From assembly GCA_033717875.1 (NCBI GenBank), contig JADDKJ010000020.1, forward strand, positions 1-56,765: a stretch of DNA of 56,765 nt, written 5' to 3'. Numbering within the stretch: the stretch's first letter is position 1; every line of letters begins with the position of its first letter. The notes under the pieces were generated by a model. That model saw nothing but the letters and a program-made list of their open reading frames with translations. It made no database searches and was not told the DNA's origin. A program made the translations under genes and the position numbers. Positions 1-8,487 of this stretch are shown in pieces. Source of the stretch: SBBG01 sp033717875 (GTDB lineage Bacteria; Pseudomonadota; Gammaproteobacteria; Ga0077554; Ga007554).

Positions 1-2
1 GC

Positions 3-473
3 ATGCGCTCCCTTCTGCCCATTCTCTGGTCTGATGACGCATTCGCATCCGCGCGCGAGTTGTGGGAAGATGCGCAATCGTTCGGGTTGCGCTTTGGCTG
101 GGCGCAATCCAGCCGCGATGCGAACGGCGTCGGAGGAATGTTGACGCTGGCGCGGTCGGATGACCCGCTATCAGCAGGAGAAATGCGAGACAAAGGCCTC
201 AGGCTGATCTGGCTGACACAGATGGCGCATCTCGGCATGTCGCGGTGCTTGACAGCGAGATTGGTGCCCGAGATCGAGGTTACATTGTCAAGCCGCGAAG
301 TGGAGGTGTTGCGGTGGACGGCGGAAGGCAAAACTTCAAGCGAGGTTTCCGAAATTCTCGGAATCTCGGAACGCACCGTCAATTTCCACATCAACAGCAC
401 GCTCACCAAATTGAATGCCTCCAACAAAACCGCGGCGGCGATCCGGGCGGCGATGCTGGGGATGCTTTATTGA
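3..473 (+). CDS. LuxR-family regulator, 5' end outside window
   Basis: C-terminal 156 residues of a LuxR-type transcriptional regulator. The last ~65 residues form a clear LuxR helix-turn-helix: LSSREVEVLRWTAEGKTSSE, then EILGISERTVNFHINS and a KLNASNKTAAA helix. The upstream ~90 residues (LWEDAQSFGLRFGW, LARSDDPLS) look like the second half of an autoinducer-binding domain, so an acyl-homoserine-lactone receptor is the likeliest identity. The first in-frame ATG at base 3 is probably internal, because LuxR proteins are usually 230-250 residues. No LuxI-type synthase is visible. Confidence 0.8.
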   Translation: MRSLLPILWSDDAFASARELWEDAQSFGLRFGWAQSSRDANGVGGMLTLARSDDPLSAGEMRDKGLRLIWLTQMAHLGMSRCLTARLVPEIEVTLSSREVEVLRWTAEGKTSSEVSEILGISERTVNFHINSTLTKLNASNKTAAAIRAAMLGMLY

Positions 474-502
474 TTCCATTTCTAAATCAATAACGGAGCT
501 TT

Positions 503-549
503 AGGGTGTATCCCACGCACCAATGATTATGGTGCGTGGGACGCACCCT
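503..549. repeat. Imperfect inverted repeat / terminator-like hairpin
   Basis: Two 20-bp arms (503-522 and 530-549) pair with two mismatches around a 7-base loop. The inner 12 bp (TCCCACGCACCA and its complement) are perfect. It sits between the luxR-type gene and birA and could act as a terminator, though no T-tract follows. The GGTGCGT/ACGCACC core resembles dispersed intergenic repeats found in several betaproteobacterial genomes, so a repetitive element is the alternative. Confidence 0.6.
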
Positions 550-648
550 ACATAATTATTTCTGTTACATCGCCTCTTGGCGGCACATAGGGCACGCACA
601 CCGTGCCCGTGGTGCGCAAGACACATCGGCTGTTGTAAAATCTTCCGC

Positions 649-1626
649 ATGCAGCCACGCCACCAACTTCTCCGCATCCTCGCCGATGGCCGCTTTCATT
701 CGGGCGAGGTGCTGGGAAAAGCGCTGGGCCTGAGCCGTAGCGCGATCTGGAAACACCTGCAATCCCTCGCCGAATGGGGCATCGCACCGCACAGCGTGCC
801 GGGCAAGGGCTATCGCCTGCCCCACCCCCTGGAATTGCTCGACAGCGATACCATCCTTGGTCACATGAGCGAGGCCGCTCGCGCCCTGGTGCCCGCCCTG
901 GAAATTCATCACGACATCGACTCCACCAACCGTCACCTGATGCAGAAAGGCAGGATGGGCGCGGTGTCCGGGCAGGCGTGCCTGGCGGAGAGGCAACACG
1001 CTGGACGCGGCCGGCGTGGCCGGCCATGGGTTTCGCCGTTTGGCGCCAACATCTACCTTTCCCTGTCGTGGCGGTTTGCGGCGGGTCCCGAGTCGCTGTC
1101 GGGGCTGACGCTGGCGACAGGCGTCGCCGTGGTTCGCGCATTGACGGACACCGGACTGGAAGGCGCGGGGCTGAAATGGCCGAATGATGTGCTATGGCAA
1201 GGGCACAAGCTGGCGGGAATATTACTGGAGATGACCGGCGAGATGTCCGGCGCCTGCCATGTGGTCGCGGGCATCGGCCTGAACGTGCGCATGCCGCGCC
1301 ACCTGGCCACCGGGATAGATCAGCCATGGGTGGATGTGGAAACCGTGCTGGGCAAGCCGGTGTCGCGCAATCAACTGGCCGGGCGGTTGTTGCAGCATCT
1401 CGTGACCGCGATGCGCGAATTTGAAATCGCGGGGTTTCCGGCGTTCCGGCAGGAGTGGGCGGCCCTGGATCTTGCCTACGGCCGGCAGATCGCCCTGCAA
1501 TTGCCGAACGGGACTGTCACAGGCATCGGCCGGGGTGTCGATGCGAGTGGCGCGCTGATTCTGGAAGACAACGGCGTGCTCAAGCAGTATCCTTACGGGG
1601 AAGTAAGTTTGAGGATGATTTCTTAG
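649..1626 (+). CDS. birA: Bifunctional biotin-[acetyl-CoA-carboxylase] ligase / biotin repressor BirA
   Basis: 325 residues, the usual BirA length. Residues ~1-60 are the winged helix (LLRILADGRFHSGEVLGKAL, SRSAIWKHLQSL). The catalytic domain follows, with the biotin/AMP loop QHAGRGRRGRPWVSPFG, then LKWPNDVLWQGHKLAGIL and GIGLNV, and a C-terminal SH3-like cap. It ligates biotin to the AccB carrier protein and may repress biotin genes through the N-terminal domain. The ATG at 649 was chosen because residues upstream of MQPRHQLLRIL lack family similarity. The stop codon overlaps the coaX start by one base, so the two are co-transcribed. Confidence 0.95.
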   Translation: MQPRHQLLRILADGRFHSGEVLGKALGLSRSAIWKHLQSLAEWGIAPHSVPGKGYRLPHPLELLDSDTILGHMSEAARALVPALEIHHDIDSTNRHLMQKGRMGAVSGQACLAERQHAGRGRRGRPWVSPFGANIYLSLSWRFAAGPESLSGLTLATGVAVVRALTDTGLEGAGLKWPNDVLWQGHKLAGILLEMTGEMSGACHVVAGIGLNVRMPRHLATGIDQPWVDVETVLGKPVSRNQLAGRLLQHLVTAMREFEIAGFPAFRQEWAALDLAYGRQIALQLPNGTVTGIGRGVDASGALILEDNGVLKQYPYGEVSLRMIS

Positions 1627-2396
1627 TGACAATATTCGTTGTGGATGCCGGCAACACTTTCATCAAGTGGGCCAGCTTTGAGCATGATGCTCTCAAGGAT
1701 ACGGGGCGTGCGTTGCGCCCGGAAGACAAATTCCAGGCGTTCGCCGATGAGGCTTGGGCGGCAATACCCGCGCCGGAACGGGTGATCGTCGCCAATGTCG
1801 CCGGACCGTCGTTTGGCGACGAACTGGCGGCATGGACGGACAAAACCTGGCAACGGCGTCCCGAGTTCGTGGTCGCCCAACGCGCCGCCTGCGGCGTGCG
1901 CAATGCCTACCTCGAACCGCACAAACTCGGTGTCGATCGCTGGGCGGCGATGATTGCCGCGCACCGGCTGGCGCAGGGCGCGGTCTGTGTCATCAGTTGC
2001 GGAACGGCCATCACCCTCGACGTGCTGACCGGCAACGGCGAACACCAGGGCGGACTTATTGTACCGGGACTGGCCATGATGCGCCGCGCCTTGCTGGAGG
2101 GCACGCAGGGTATTGCGCAAAACCTGACGGCATCCGGGACGGTTGAACAACCCACGCTCCTGGCACGTGACACGCAGGGCGGAGTGCAAGGCGGCACACT
2201 CTACGCCACGGTGGCGGTCATCGACCGCGTGGTGGCCGATGTCAGCGCCGAACTGCGCACCGCGATGACATGCGTCATCACCGGCGGCGATGCGCCCACC
2301 CTTCTGCCGCTGCTGGCCGGCCGTTGCCACCACGAACCGGAACTGGTGCTGCAAGGACTGGCGATCATCGCCGGGAAAAATGCGGAGCGGACCTGA
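1626..2396 (+). CDS. coaX: Type III pantothenate kinase CoaX
   Basis: 256 residues starting with GTG inside TAGTG, so translationally coupled to birA. It phosphorylates pantothenate in the first step of coenzyme A synthesis. The actin-fold phosphate-1 motif FVVDAGNTFIKW lies at the N-terminus, the GVDRW substrate-site motif at about residue 100, and the SCGTAITLDVL phosphate-2 motif followed by GGLIVPG after it. The birA-coaX pairing is standard in betaproteobacteria. An in-frame reading extends upstream into birA but lacks family residues. Confidence 0.95.
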   Translation: MTIFVVDAGNTFIKWASFEHDALKDTGRALRPEDKFQAFADEAWAAIPAPERVIVANVAGPSFGDELAAWTDKTWQRRPEFVVAQRAACGVRNAYLEPHKLGVDRWAAMIAAHRLAQGAVCVISCGTAITLDVLTGNGEHQGGLIVPGLAMMRRALLEGTQGIAQNLTASGTVEQPTLLARDTQGGVQGGTLYATVAVIDRVVADVSAELRTAMTCVITGGDAPTLLPLLAGRCHHEPELVLQGLAIIAGKNAERT

Positions 2397-2399
2397 AAC

Positions 2400-2780
2400 A
2401 TGAGATGGCTGTTTCTGCTGCTGCTATTGTTGAACGCCGCGTTTTTCATCTGGCAGTACAACCGGCAGCCGCAGCCTTTGGCAATAGCTCCGCCGCCAGC
2501 CGACCGTACGATCAAGACACTGACCTTGCTGAGCGAAGCGGCACCCGCATCCATACCCGCCGAGACTTGTTACGCCATAGGGCCATTCTCCACAGCAGAG
2601 GATGCGCAGCGTGCGAGCGCCAAACTTGCCGAACAGAATATCCAGACTCAACAGCGCACGGACGAAACATCACAGCCTCCCGTGTTTTGGCTGGATAGCA
2701 AGGGACAACCGTTGCCAGACGGCATATGGCAGGAATTGACGCGGGAGTTTTCCGGACTTGACAAGCAAGCCTGTCCCTGA
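2400..2780 (+). CDS. Membrane-anchored SPOR-domain-like protein
   Basis: 126 residues starting three bases after the coaX stop. Residues 2-20 are a single hydrophobic signal anchor (RWLFLLLLLLNAAFFIW), then a proline-rich linker. Residues ~58-125 resemble a SPOR fold: CYAIGPFSTAEDAQRASAKL matches the usual YxVGPFxxxxxA pattern. SPOR domains bind denuded peptidoglycan at the septum. This position after birA-coaX commonly carries a SPOR protein in betaproteobacteria, which supports the call; sequence similarity alone is moderate. Confidence 0.7.
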   Translation: MRWLFLLLLLLNAAFFIWQYNRQPQPLAIAPPPADRTIKTLTLLSEAAPASIPAETCYAIGPFSTAEDAQRASAKLAEQNIQTQQRTDETSQPPVFWLDSKGQPLPDGIWQELTREFSGLDKQACP

Positions 2781-2890
2781 AGACCGCCAAAAATCAAGCT
2801 CTTTCAGCCATCTGCCAATTGCCTTCAAGAGACCAATTACCATAGAATGCACTATCGCCGCGTCAGGAAGAGCGCCGCGAGTTTTGTCTT

Positions 2891-2966
<76 letters not shown>

Positions 2967-3118
2967 TTTTAAGACTTCGTGACCCTATTTTTGAGGTTAT
3001 ACGCCCTGCGTGTAGCGTTGATCATGTGTTTACGATTTATTGTATACAATTATTTTTTGTTATTTGCAATATTATTTCCGTATTTTCTGTATCAATCGTC
3101 TGGCCCATCTTTTGGTCG

Positions 3119-3139
3119 GGTGTCCCACGGTGGGACACC
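3119..3139. terminator. Perfect hairpin between tRNA-Thr and the integrase gene
   Basis: GGTGTCCCA (3119-3127) and TGGGACACC (3131-3139) pair perfectly around CGG. It lies in an AT-rich 206-base gap, 34 bases past the integrase stop codon, so it may end the mobH-integrase transcript. It has no T-tract and could instead be a recombinase or accessory-protein site near the attachment site. Nothing else recognisable was seen between 2967 and 3172. Confidence 0.45.
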
Positions 3140-3172
3140 TTCCCATCGTCATAGTGACATCTGGAGATGACA

Positions 3173-4114
3173 TCAAAGAAAATCACCTAACCGGGCGTGC
3201 AGTAGTGCACGTAAATCATCCAGGCCTATCTCCACATATTCCAGGGTCATCCGCATGTCCGTATGCCCCAGTAGTTTCTGTACGGTCTTTATGTCTGGAT
3301 GTGTTCCCTGCAGGAGTTTCGTTGCCAGGGTATGTCTGAAACGGTGAGGTGTAATACGCTGCCCCAGTACGCTGGACAACCGCCGAAAGAATCCGGAGAG
3401 TTGCTCCTCAGTCATGGCATCGCCAGAATAACGGTCGTAAAACAATGTTACATTGAATACCTGCATGTTGGTAATGTCATCGGGCGCCTGCAATTCCAGT
3501 GTTCGTTTATGCAGATATTTTAGATCGGCTATCACCTCCGGCATTAACGGGATCCACCATTCCCGGCGGGTCTTGCTGCCCTCGGCAACGAGGAGGAGCG
3601 TACCCTGTTCGAGATCGACGTGCCTCCAGCGAATCTCCACAAGTTGTCGCCGCCGTATCCCGGTGCTATACAGCACCTTCATAACAATGTTCCAAAACCA
3701 TTTCGGCTGGAGCGGATCTTTATTGCCCGAGCCACCTGTATCATCGAGGACAGTGAAGGCTTGCCTGAGCAGCTTGTCGTCAATAGTCTTCTTGCGCTTA
3801 TGAGACACTGGCGCAGGTTTTATCTGCATGAAAGGATTATCTTTTGCGTATTCCATGCGCACGGCAAAACTTCCAATCGTGCGCAAGTGCCGGAGATAAT
3901 TGTTCCAGGTGCTTGGCTGGGCACGGGCCAATACCTGGTCACGAAACGTCAAAATCATATCTCTGGTAATTTCCGTGAAAGGGATCGCGCCAACAGTCCG
4001 GCTGAAAAGCCCCACCACGAAACTAAAATGATGCACCGTAGCGGGCCGAAGCACTGCGTCACATTTATACAAGTCGAACAAGCCATCGAGCGTGATTGAA
4101 ATAGAGCAATCCAT
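3173..4114 (-). CDS. Tyrosine recombinase (ICE integrase candidate)
   Basis: 313 residues. A core-binding domain (about 1-100) precedes a catalytic domain in which every key residue is visible: Arg154 (STGIRRRQL), Lys181 (EGSKTRREW), His257-x-x-Arg260 (PHRFRHTLATKLL), His284 (LLGHTDMRM) and Tyr293 (TLEYVEI). It is the gene nearest the tRNA-Thr and lies just downstream of mobH on the same strand. This suggests it catalyses integration and excision at the tRNA. In ICEclc-type elements a larger integrase lies at the opposite end and a small XerC-like recombinase may sit beside traI, so this could be that accessory recombinase instead. Confidence 0.85.
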   Translation of the reverse strand: MDCSISITLDGLFDLYKCDAVLRPATVHHFSFVVGLFSRTVGAIPFTEITRDMILTFRDQVLARAQPSTWNNYLRHLRTIGSFAVRMEYAKDNPFMQIKPAPVSHKRKKTIDDKLLRQAFTVLDDTGGSGNKDPLQPKWFWNIVMKVLYSTGIRRRQLVEIRWRHVDLEQGTLLLVAEGSKTRREWWIPLMPEVIADLKYLHKRTLELQAPDDITNMQVFNVTLFYDRYSGDAMTEEQLSGFFRRLSSVLGQRITPHRFRHTLATKLLQGTHPDIKTVQKLLGHTDMRMTLEYVEIGLDDLRALLHARLGDFL

Positions 4115-4176
4115 CCTGTTGAATCCTGCATCAATGCGTTGGACAGGTATTTTTGATTTGCCATCATCATTGAAAT

Positions 4177-5892
4177 TCAGGTTTTATGCAATACCGCATT
4201 GACTGAGGGGACGTGTTCGAAAATGAGGCTTGTGTCAGTGACGACAATGCCTTTCAGTAAAGGAGTTTTTCCGTTGTAATTGCCTTCGGGAAGACGCACC
4301 TGATAAGTATGGACGTTGGTGTCATCCAGCGCGCGCAGGTGAATTTTGCGCTGGCAAAACGCTTTTTGGATACGGCTCCACCCCTCTGGGTTGCCTATAC
4401 TGCGGGCGTAATCCTTGAAAATCGCGGGACTGATCAATAGTACCCCTTCGGGCACGGTATGCACACGCGCATCCGCTTGATTGATTCGCAGACTTCCTTT
4501 TGCCACACCTTGCCGCACCCAGCCAAGGAAGCCGGAGGCAAGGTCGTCGTTGCTGACGGGATCTCCAACGGCTTCCTTGGCTTTTCCAGCACGGTCTTCA
4601 GGTAACGACACCGCACCTGCCACAGGGTGTTCATCTGGCATCAGGGTGGTCAATGAACGTGCAGTGGCCGTGGTGGCTCCGGCATGTTCTGCAGGCGTCC
4701 CAGCCCTCTCGGTGTCCCTATCGGGCGGTGGTATGGCATTAGGTTGCGGCGTTACAGCCCCCTTGAACGGTTCCGGGCGTGTTGCCGGGTCGGGCCAGAT
4801 CCTGGAGGCGTGAATGCGCAATACCGTCAGCGTGTGCGCCCAGCCTTCGCCTTTGACCTCCGCCACCCAGATCGCGCGTTCACCGTTGGGAATGAGGATG
4901 CCGTGTTCCTGCAACACATCAAAAATCCGGTCATTGCGCGCAGGGATACCCGTATGTCCCTCCTGCACCAGATGATCGCGCAACGCATCCACGATGCGCT
5001 TTGATACCAGCCAGACATCGTCACCCGCCAGCCAACCCACCGCCCCATCCCGGTTGAGGGTCAAATTACCGCGCGTAATGAGATGTCGTAATGCGGTCAT
5101 CAATTTCTGGTGCAGCGGTATGGTGTTGGTGTAGAGGATATTGCCGCTACCTCCCAGGTTGTGGGCAACCGATGCCCCATCCGCTTGACGCACGATGCCG
5201 CCGACGACGCCCGCTTGATCGGCCTGCCCCGTCATCGTTGCCAACCACGCACCCAATACGAGCGGATCGCTTGCCAACCACGTCAATCCCGCCTCGGGTA
5301 AAATGCCGCGCGCCAAAAGAGGCGTGATAGCCTGGTGCAGGGCATAACGGCGTCCGCGAACAAACTTCATCTGATACCAGCCCCCCATGGGCATGGGGCC
5401 TGACCATGGATTCCAAACGCCCTCGGTGCGGCGGTTGGCGCCAAGCAGGGCGACGCGCTGGTCCGCCACGGGCTTGCCGATGTCGTGCAGCAGCGCCGCA
5501 CAGAACACCGCGTAAGTCCACAGATGTTGTTGCTGATTGATTTCCTCCGGGTCGGCTCCCGGCGGCAGCAGATGGGGTCGGCGTAGTTTCATCGCTCGGA
5601 CAACGACATCCAGAGTGTGGTCGAGCAACCCACCGGGTCCAGCGTGGTGGTGGGCTTCCGATGCCGGGAGTTGCTGCACGAAACGTGCGAAGGCGTTCAA
5701 GGCTGCGCAGTACAGGGCATCGAAGTGGTGCCTGGGTACGGCCGCCAATTGTTCGATCTCCCTTACCCGGTTCTGATGACCGGGAGTCGACAGCAGTTTA
5801 GCCGCATCCAGAACAGGCAATGCATGTTCCGGCGCCGGAAGTATTTTTGTCCTGGCGCGCCCAAATAACGCATTGAACATGCCCTTACCCAT
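4177..5892 (-). CDS. MobH-family conjugative relaxase (TraI_2 domain)
   Basis: 571 residues. The N-terminal TraI_2 domain carries the metal-binding signature of MobH relaxases: HHHAGPGGLLDHTLDV (His81-83, His92) and the HD motif in LLHDIGKP (His136, Asp137). A C-terminal ~110-residue domain (GFLGWVRQGVAKGSLRINQA onward) matches the small domain that ends TraI proteins of this class. It is expected to nick the transfer origin and pilot the strand. The ATG at 5892 overlaps the upstream gene by 8 bases; an alternative ATG at 5880 gives a protein starting MFNALFGR. Reading upstream of 5892 in this frame yields non-family residues. Confidence 0.85.
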   Translation of the reverse strand: MGKGMFNALFGRARTKILPAPEHALPVLDAAKLLSTPGHQNRVREIEQLAAVPRHHFDALYCAALNAFARFVQQLPASEAHHHAGPGGLLDHTLDVVVRAMKLRRPHLLPPGADPEEINQQQHLWTYAVFCAALLHDIGKPVADQRVALLGANRRTEGVWNPWSGPMPMGGWYQMKFVRGRRYALHQAITPLLARGILPEAGLTWLASDPLVLGAWLATMTGQADQAGVVGGIVRQADGASVAHNLGGSGNILYTNTIPLHQKLMTALRHLITRGNLTLNRDGAVGWLAGDDVWLVSKRIVDALRDHLVQEGHTGIPARNDRIFDVLQEHGILIPNGERAIWVAEVKGEGWAHTLTVLRIHASRIWPDPATRPEPFKGAVTPQPNAIPPPDRDTERAGTPAEHAGATTATARSLTTLMPDEHPVAGAVSLPEDRAGKAKEAVGDPVSNDDLASGFLGWVRQGVAKGSLRINQADARVHTVPEGVLLISPAIFKDYARSIGNPEGWSRIQKAFCQRKIHLRALDDTNVHTYQVRLPEGNYNGKTPLLKGIVVTDTSLIFEHVPSVNAVLHKT

Positions 5893-6316
5893 CGTTATTG
5901 CGAAGGCGTTCCCGCAGCCAGTCTTCCACCTTTTCGGGCGCCGGATCAGGATCCCAATGTTGCCAGACGGCAGGTTTACCGCGCGCACTGAAACTGCTGA
6001 AAGACTCTTCGAGCGGCCGCCACGCCCCGACTTGATTGGAGGCCCGGTAATAAAACACCGGAAGTCGCGCCAGCCGTCTGGATAACAGCAACTCTCGCAA
6101 CCGTGGGTCACACATTTCCGCATCGTCGATGACGCTTGCCAAATTACGAAGTGGTGAGATCTCATCCGGGGGTATGTATTTCTCCAGCCCCTGAACATGC
6201 GCCGCCAGCATCGCAACTACCGGCATCCAGGAGGTCAGCCGCATCCTGGCGAGCGCGATATAAATTCGTGACGCCAAGCAGGCATCGTCCAACACTAGAG
6301 GGGGGGTAGGATCCAT
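5885..6316 (-). CDS. Uncharacterised ICE protein preceding the relaxase
   Basis: 143 residues, soluble, no signal peptide or membrane segment. The N-terminus is helical and hydrophobic-rich (ASRIYIALARMRLTSWMPVV); the C-terminus is acidic with tryptophans (WQHWDPDPAPEKVEDW). It overlaps the mobH start by 8 bases, so the two are translated together, which makes a role alongside the relaxase plausible. I do not recognise a family. Its ATG lies about 30 bases from the inverted repeat that separates it from the divergent transfer operon. Confidence 0.7.
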   Translation of the reverse strand: MDPTPPLVLDDACLASRIYIALARMRLTSWMPVVAMLAAHVQGLEKYIPPDEISPLRNLASVIDDAEMCDPRLRELLLSRRLARLPVFYYRASNQVGAWRPLEESFSSFSARGKPAVWQHWDPDPAPEKVEDWLRERLRNNDG

Positions 6317-6347
6317 AGGCGGGAGTGTGTAAGCAACATTTACAGTT

Positions 6348-6395
6348 TGTCCAGCGTAAACCCTGTTAAAACCAAAACAGGGTTTACGCTGGACA
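6348..6395. repeat. Perfect 20-bp inverted repeat between divergent transfer operons
   Basis: Arms 6348-6367 and 6376-6395 are exact reverse complements (TGTCCAGCGTAAACCCTGTT) around the 8-base loop AAAACCAA. A further GGGAGTGT at 6331-6338 can pair with ACACTCCC at 6393-6400. It fills the 109-base gap between the relaxase operon (minus) and the pilus operon (plus). Candidate roles are an oriT-associated hairpin or a joint operator for both operons; the perfect arms and short loop favour a structure that works as single-stranded DNA. Confidence 0.85.
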
Positions 6396-6425
6396 CTCCC
6401 TCGTCACGCTGGCTAGTCTCAGCCC

Positions 6426-7160
6426 ATGAAAAACTTAAACCGATTGATCCGCGTTTTGATTGCAACCCTGCTGAGTGTATCGGCGCTGGGTGTAACGGCA
6501 GCAATGCCACACCAGGAAACGGAAGAGGTGCATCGACAGCTTTCTGCTGCGTACCCGGATATTCAAATAGACAGCGTCTGGGGATCGGAGATTCCAGGGT
6601 TATACGAACTGCACGTGGGCAAAGACATTCTTTATGCCACCAAAGAGCGCTATTTGCTGGTGGGGCATATCTACGATACCAAGGTGCGCCGCAATCTTAC
6701 GCTGGCACGCCTGATGATACCGGAGCAGTGGCCCGCGAATGCCGCGATTCGCCTGGGCAATCCCGCTGGCCGTAAATTGGCTGTATTCACCGATCCTGAC
6801 TGTCCCTGGTGCCGCAAACTCCAGGGCGAACTGGAACAGCTCAAGGAAGCGGATGTACACGAATTCCTCTATCCCCTGCGTCCTGAATCACCCGCCAAAG
6901 CACGCGCCATCTGGTGCAGCCAGGATCGCCATACATCCCTGGTTAATGCGATGCAGGGAGGTAACGTGCCAGCGCCCGATGACGCAAGGTGCGACATTTC
7001 CGCTTTAGAGCAAGCCGTGGCCTTCGGGCAATCGCGCGGTTTCCAGGAGACACCCACCTTGGTGCGCGGCGATGGAGAGGTGTGGACGGGTTATCTCACC
7101 CTGGAACAGCTCCGCAAGTGGCTGGCGGAAACCACGGAAACAAAGGAGGAGGGGCAATGA
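6426..7160 (+). CDS. Periplasmic DsbC/DsbG-like thioredoxin-fold protein
   Basis: 244 residues. A signal peptide (residues 1-26, LLSVSALGVTAAM) is followed by a DsbC-like dimerisation domain and a thioredoxin fold with the active-site motif CPWC at 126-129 (TDPDCPWCRKL) and a cis-proline loop (ETPTLV). It is likely to shuffle disulfides in cysteine-rich transfer proteins in the periplasm. First gene of the plus-strand transfer operon; its stop overlaps the next ATG (ATGA). Confidence 0.85.
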   Translation: MKNLNRLIRVLIATLLSVSALGVTAAMPHQETEEVHRQLSAAYPDIQIDSVWGSEIPGLYELHVGKDILYATKERYLLVGHIYDTKVRRNLTLARLMIPEQWPANAAIRLGNPAGRKLAVFTDPDCPWCRKLQGELEQLKEADVHEFLYPLRPESPAKARAIWCSQDRHTSLVNAMQGGNVPAPDDARCDISALEQAVAFGQSRGFQETPTLVRGDGEVWTGYLTLEQLRKWLAETTETKEEGQ

Positions 7161-7684
7161 GTCTGTATCCGATGATTACAAAGGTATTGTGCCTGGCTGT
7201 CTGCGGCGGCGCCAGCGCGGGTGTTCTGGCTGATGCGTTGCCAGATCTCTCTGCGTCATCAATGCAAGTGGCGCGCTATTCGGTCATGCCGCCCACCGCC
7301 ACATCGGCCCAAGCCGATCTGATGGCGGTCATCATCAATGTAAGATTCCCACAGCAGGTCTCAACCGTCGGCGAAGCGCTGGATTTCCTGCTGCGGCGCA
7401 GCGGCTACCGGCTGGTCGATACCGATAGCCCCGCGATGGCCATTCTTCAAGCATTGCCACTGCCCGCCGTACATCGCCAGCTTGGACCGCTGACACTGAA
7501 TAACGCTTTACTGACATTAGCGGGATCTGCGTATCGTCTGTCCGTGGATCCGCTGCATCGTACCCTCAGTTTCAATGCCGCGCCGCCGCTCCCGCCTTCT
7601 GCTGATCTGACACAGGGGGCAGTCACTGCCCCGCAGCTTTCCCACGCCGGGAAAGCTCAACCCACTCCGATGCCTGCGAGGTAA
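7157..7684 (+). CDS. pilL: PilL-type ICE conjugation protein (TIGR03748-like)
   Basis: 175 residues with a strong ribosome-binding sequence (GGAGGAGGGG) before the ATG. A signal sequence (residues ~1-30) precedes a domain typical of PFGI-1-class PilL N-termini: VARYSVM, VGEALDFLLRRSGYRLVD, LPLPAVHRQLGPLTLNNALL and LAGSAYRLSVD. This domain resembles the secretin-associated STN/type IV pilus accessory fold. It probably acts at the outer membrane or periplasm in the mating apparatus. Overlaps the genes on both sides. Confidence 0.8.
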   Translation: MSLYPMITKVLCLAVCGGASAGVLADALPDLSASSMQVARYSVMPPTATSAQADLMAVIINVRFPQQVSTVGEALDFLLRRSGYRLVDTDSPAMAILQALPLPAVHRQLGPLTLNNALLTLAGSAYRLSVDPLHRTLSFNAAPPLPPSADLTQGAVTAPQLSHAGKAQPTPMPAR

Positions 7685-8487
7685 TGGCCATGAATCGTGA
7701 CGCCGTTGTTGCATTCACCAATTCCGATGCGGCGATCGCCGAAGGCGATGAAGGGCCATCACTCCCACCTCTCGGGGATGGCCGTGCCGAGGATTTGAAC
7801 CCACAGCGCAGGGTGGCCGATCAAGAAGCGCGTCCCAAAAAACGGGGAACATCGAAGAAGGCTTTGCTTGTGGGTACGGTGGTTATGGTTAGCATTTTGG
7901 GTTGGGCTGGATATACGCTTTACACTGCACAACCCGGAAAAAGCATGGGAGAAAGCCTGAGGAACCTTTGGCCCACTAGCGCTTCATCTTCTCCTGCAAA
8001 ACCTGACGCCATGACCTTGCTGTCCAACCGTATTGCGCAGATTGAAACAACGCAGGCCGTAGCGAAGACTCAACTCACGGCGTTCCAGAATGACATCAGC
8101 GCGTTGCAGCAGACTGTCCAGGGCGCTGCCTCGGCGGAGCATCTTGCCTCGCTGGAGACGCAGGTGGCGGAAGGCCATGCCCAGCTTGACACGCGCTTAT
8201 CAAAACTCGAGATAGGGCAGCGTGAGCGCATCAAGGGCGCGGCCAGACGGGCCGCGCCTCCCGTGGCGGCAACCCCTGCCTTACCTTTCCAGGTGCTCTC
8301 CATTGACCTGTGGGACGGCCGACCCTACGTCGCCGTCTCTGTAGCTGGCGTGACCGAGCTGTTGGCCATCGGCGATCACCGGGCGGGATGGGCGGTGCTC
8401 GACATCAATCGGAGCACTGGACAGGCCATATTTGTACACAAGGATGGCGCGACCATCAAACGTACTGCACAGGATGGCAGCGCATGA
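7684..8487 (+). CDS. Single-pass inner-membrane coiled-coil transfer protein (TraP/PilP-like)
   Basis: 267 residues: ~58 cytoplasmic residues rich in charged amino acids, one membrane span (ALLVGTVVMVSILGWAGYTL), a predicted coiled coil (about 110-185) and a compact C-terminal beta-rich module (PFQVLSIDLWDGRPYVAVSV). The architecture fits TraP/PilP-like anchor proteins of ICE transfer operons, inferred from layout rather than strong motifs. The ATG overlaps the previous stop (TAATG); an in-frame ATG six bases on has the better Shine-Dalgarno spacing. Confidence 0.6.
   Translation: MAMNRDAVVAFTNSDAAIAEGDEGPSLPPLGDGRAEDLNPQRRVADQEARPKKRGTSKKALLVGTVVMVSILGWAGYTLYTAQPGKSMGESLRNLWPTSASSSPAKPDAMTLLSNRIAQIETTQAVAKTQLTAFQNDISALQQTVQGAASAEHLASLETQVAEGHAQLDTRLSKLEIGQRERIKGAARRAAPPVAATPALPFQVLSIDLWDGRPYVAVSVAGVTELLAIGDHRAGWAVLDINRSTGQAIFVHKDGATIKRTAQDGSA

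Noticed and set aside
548..1327. 259-codon minus-strand frame opposite birA
   Set aside because: Arg/Pro/Ser-rich shadow; birA is certain.
2967..3172. Second tRNA or att repeat directly after tRNA-Thr
   Set aside because: No cloverleaf, and no second copy of the tRNA 3' end was found here or elsewhere in the window.
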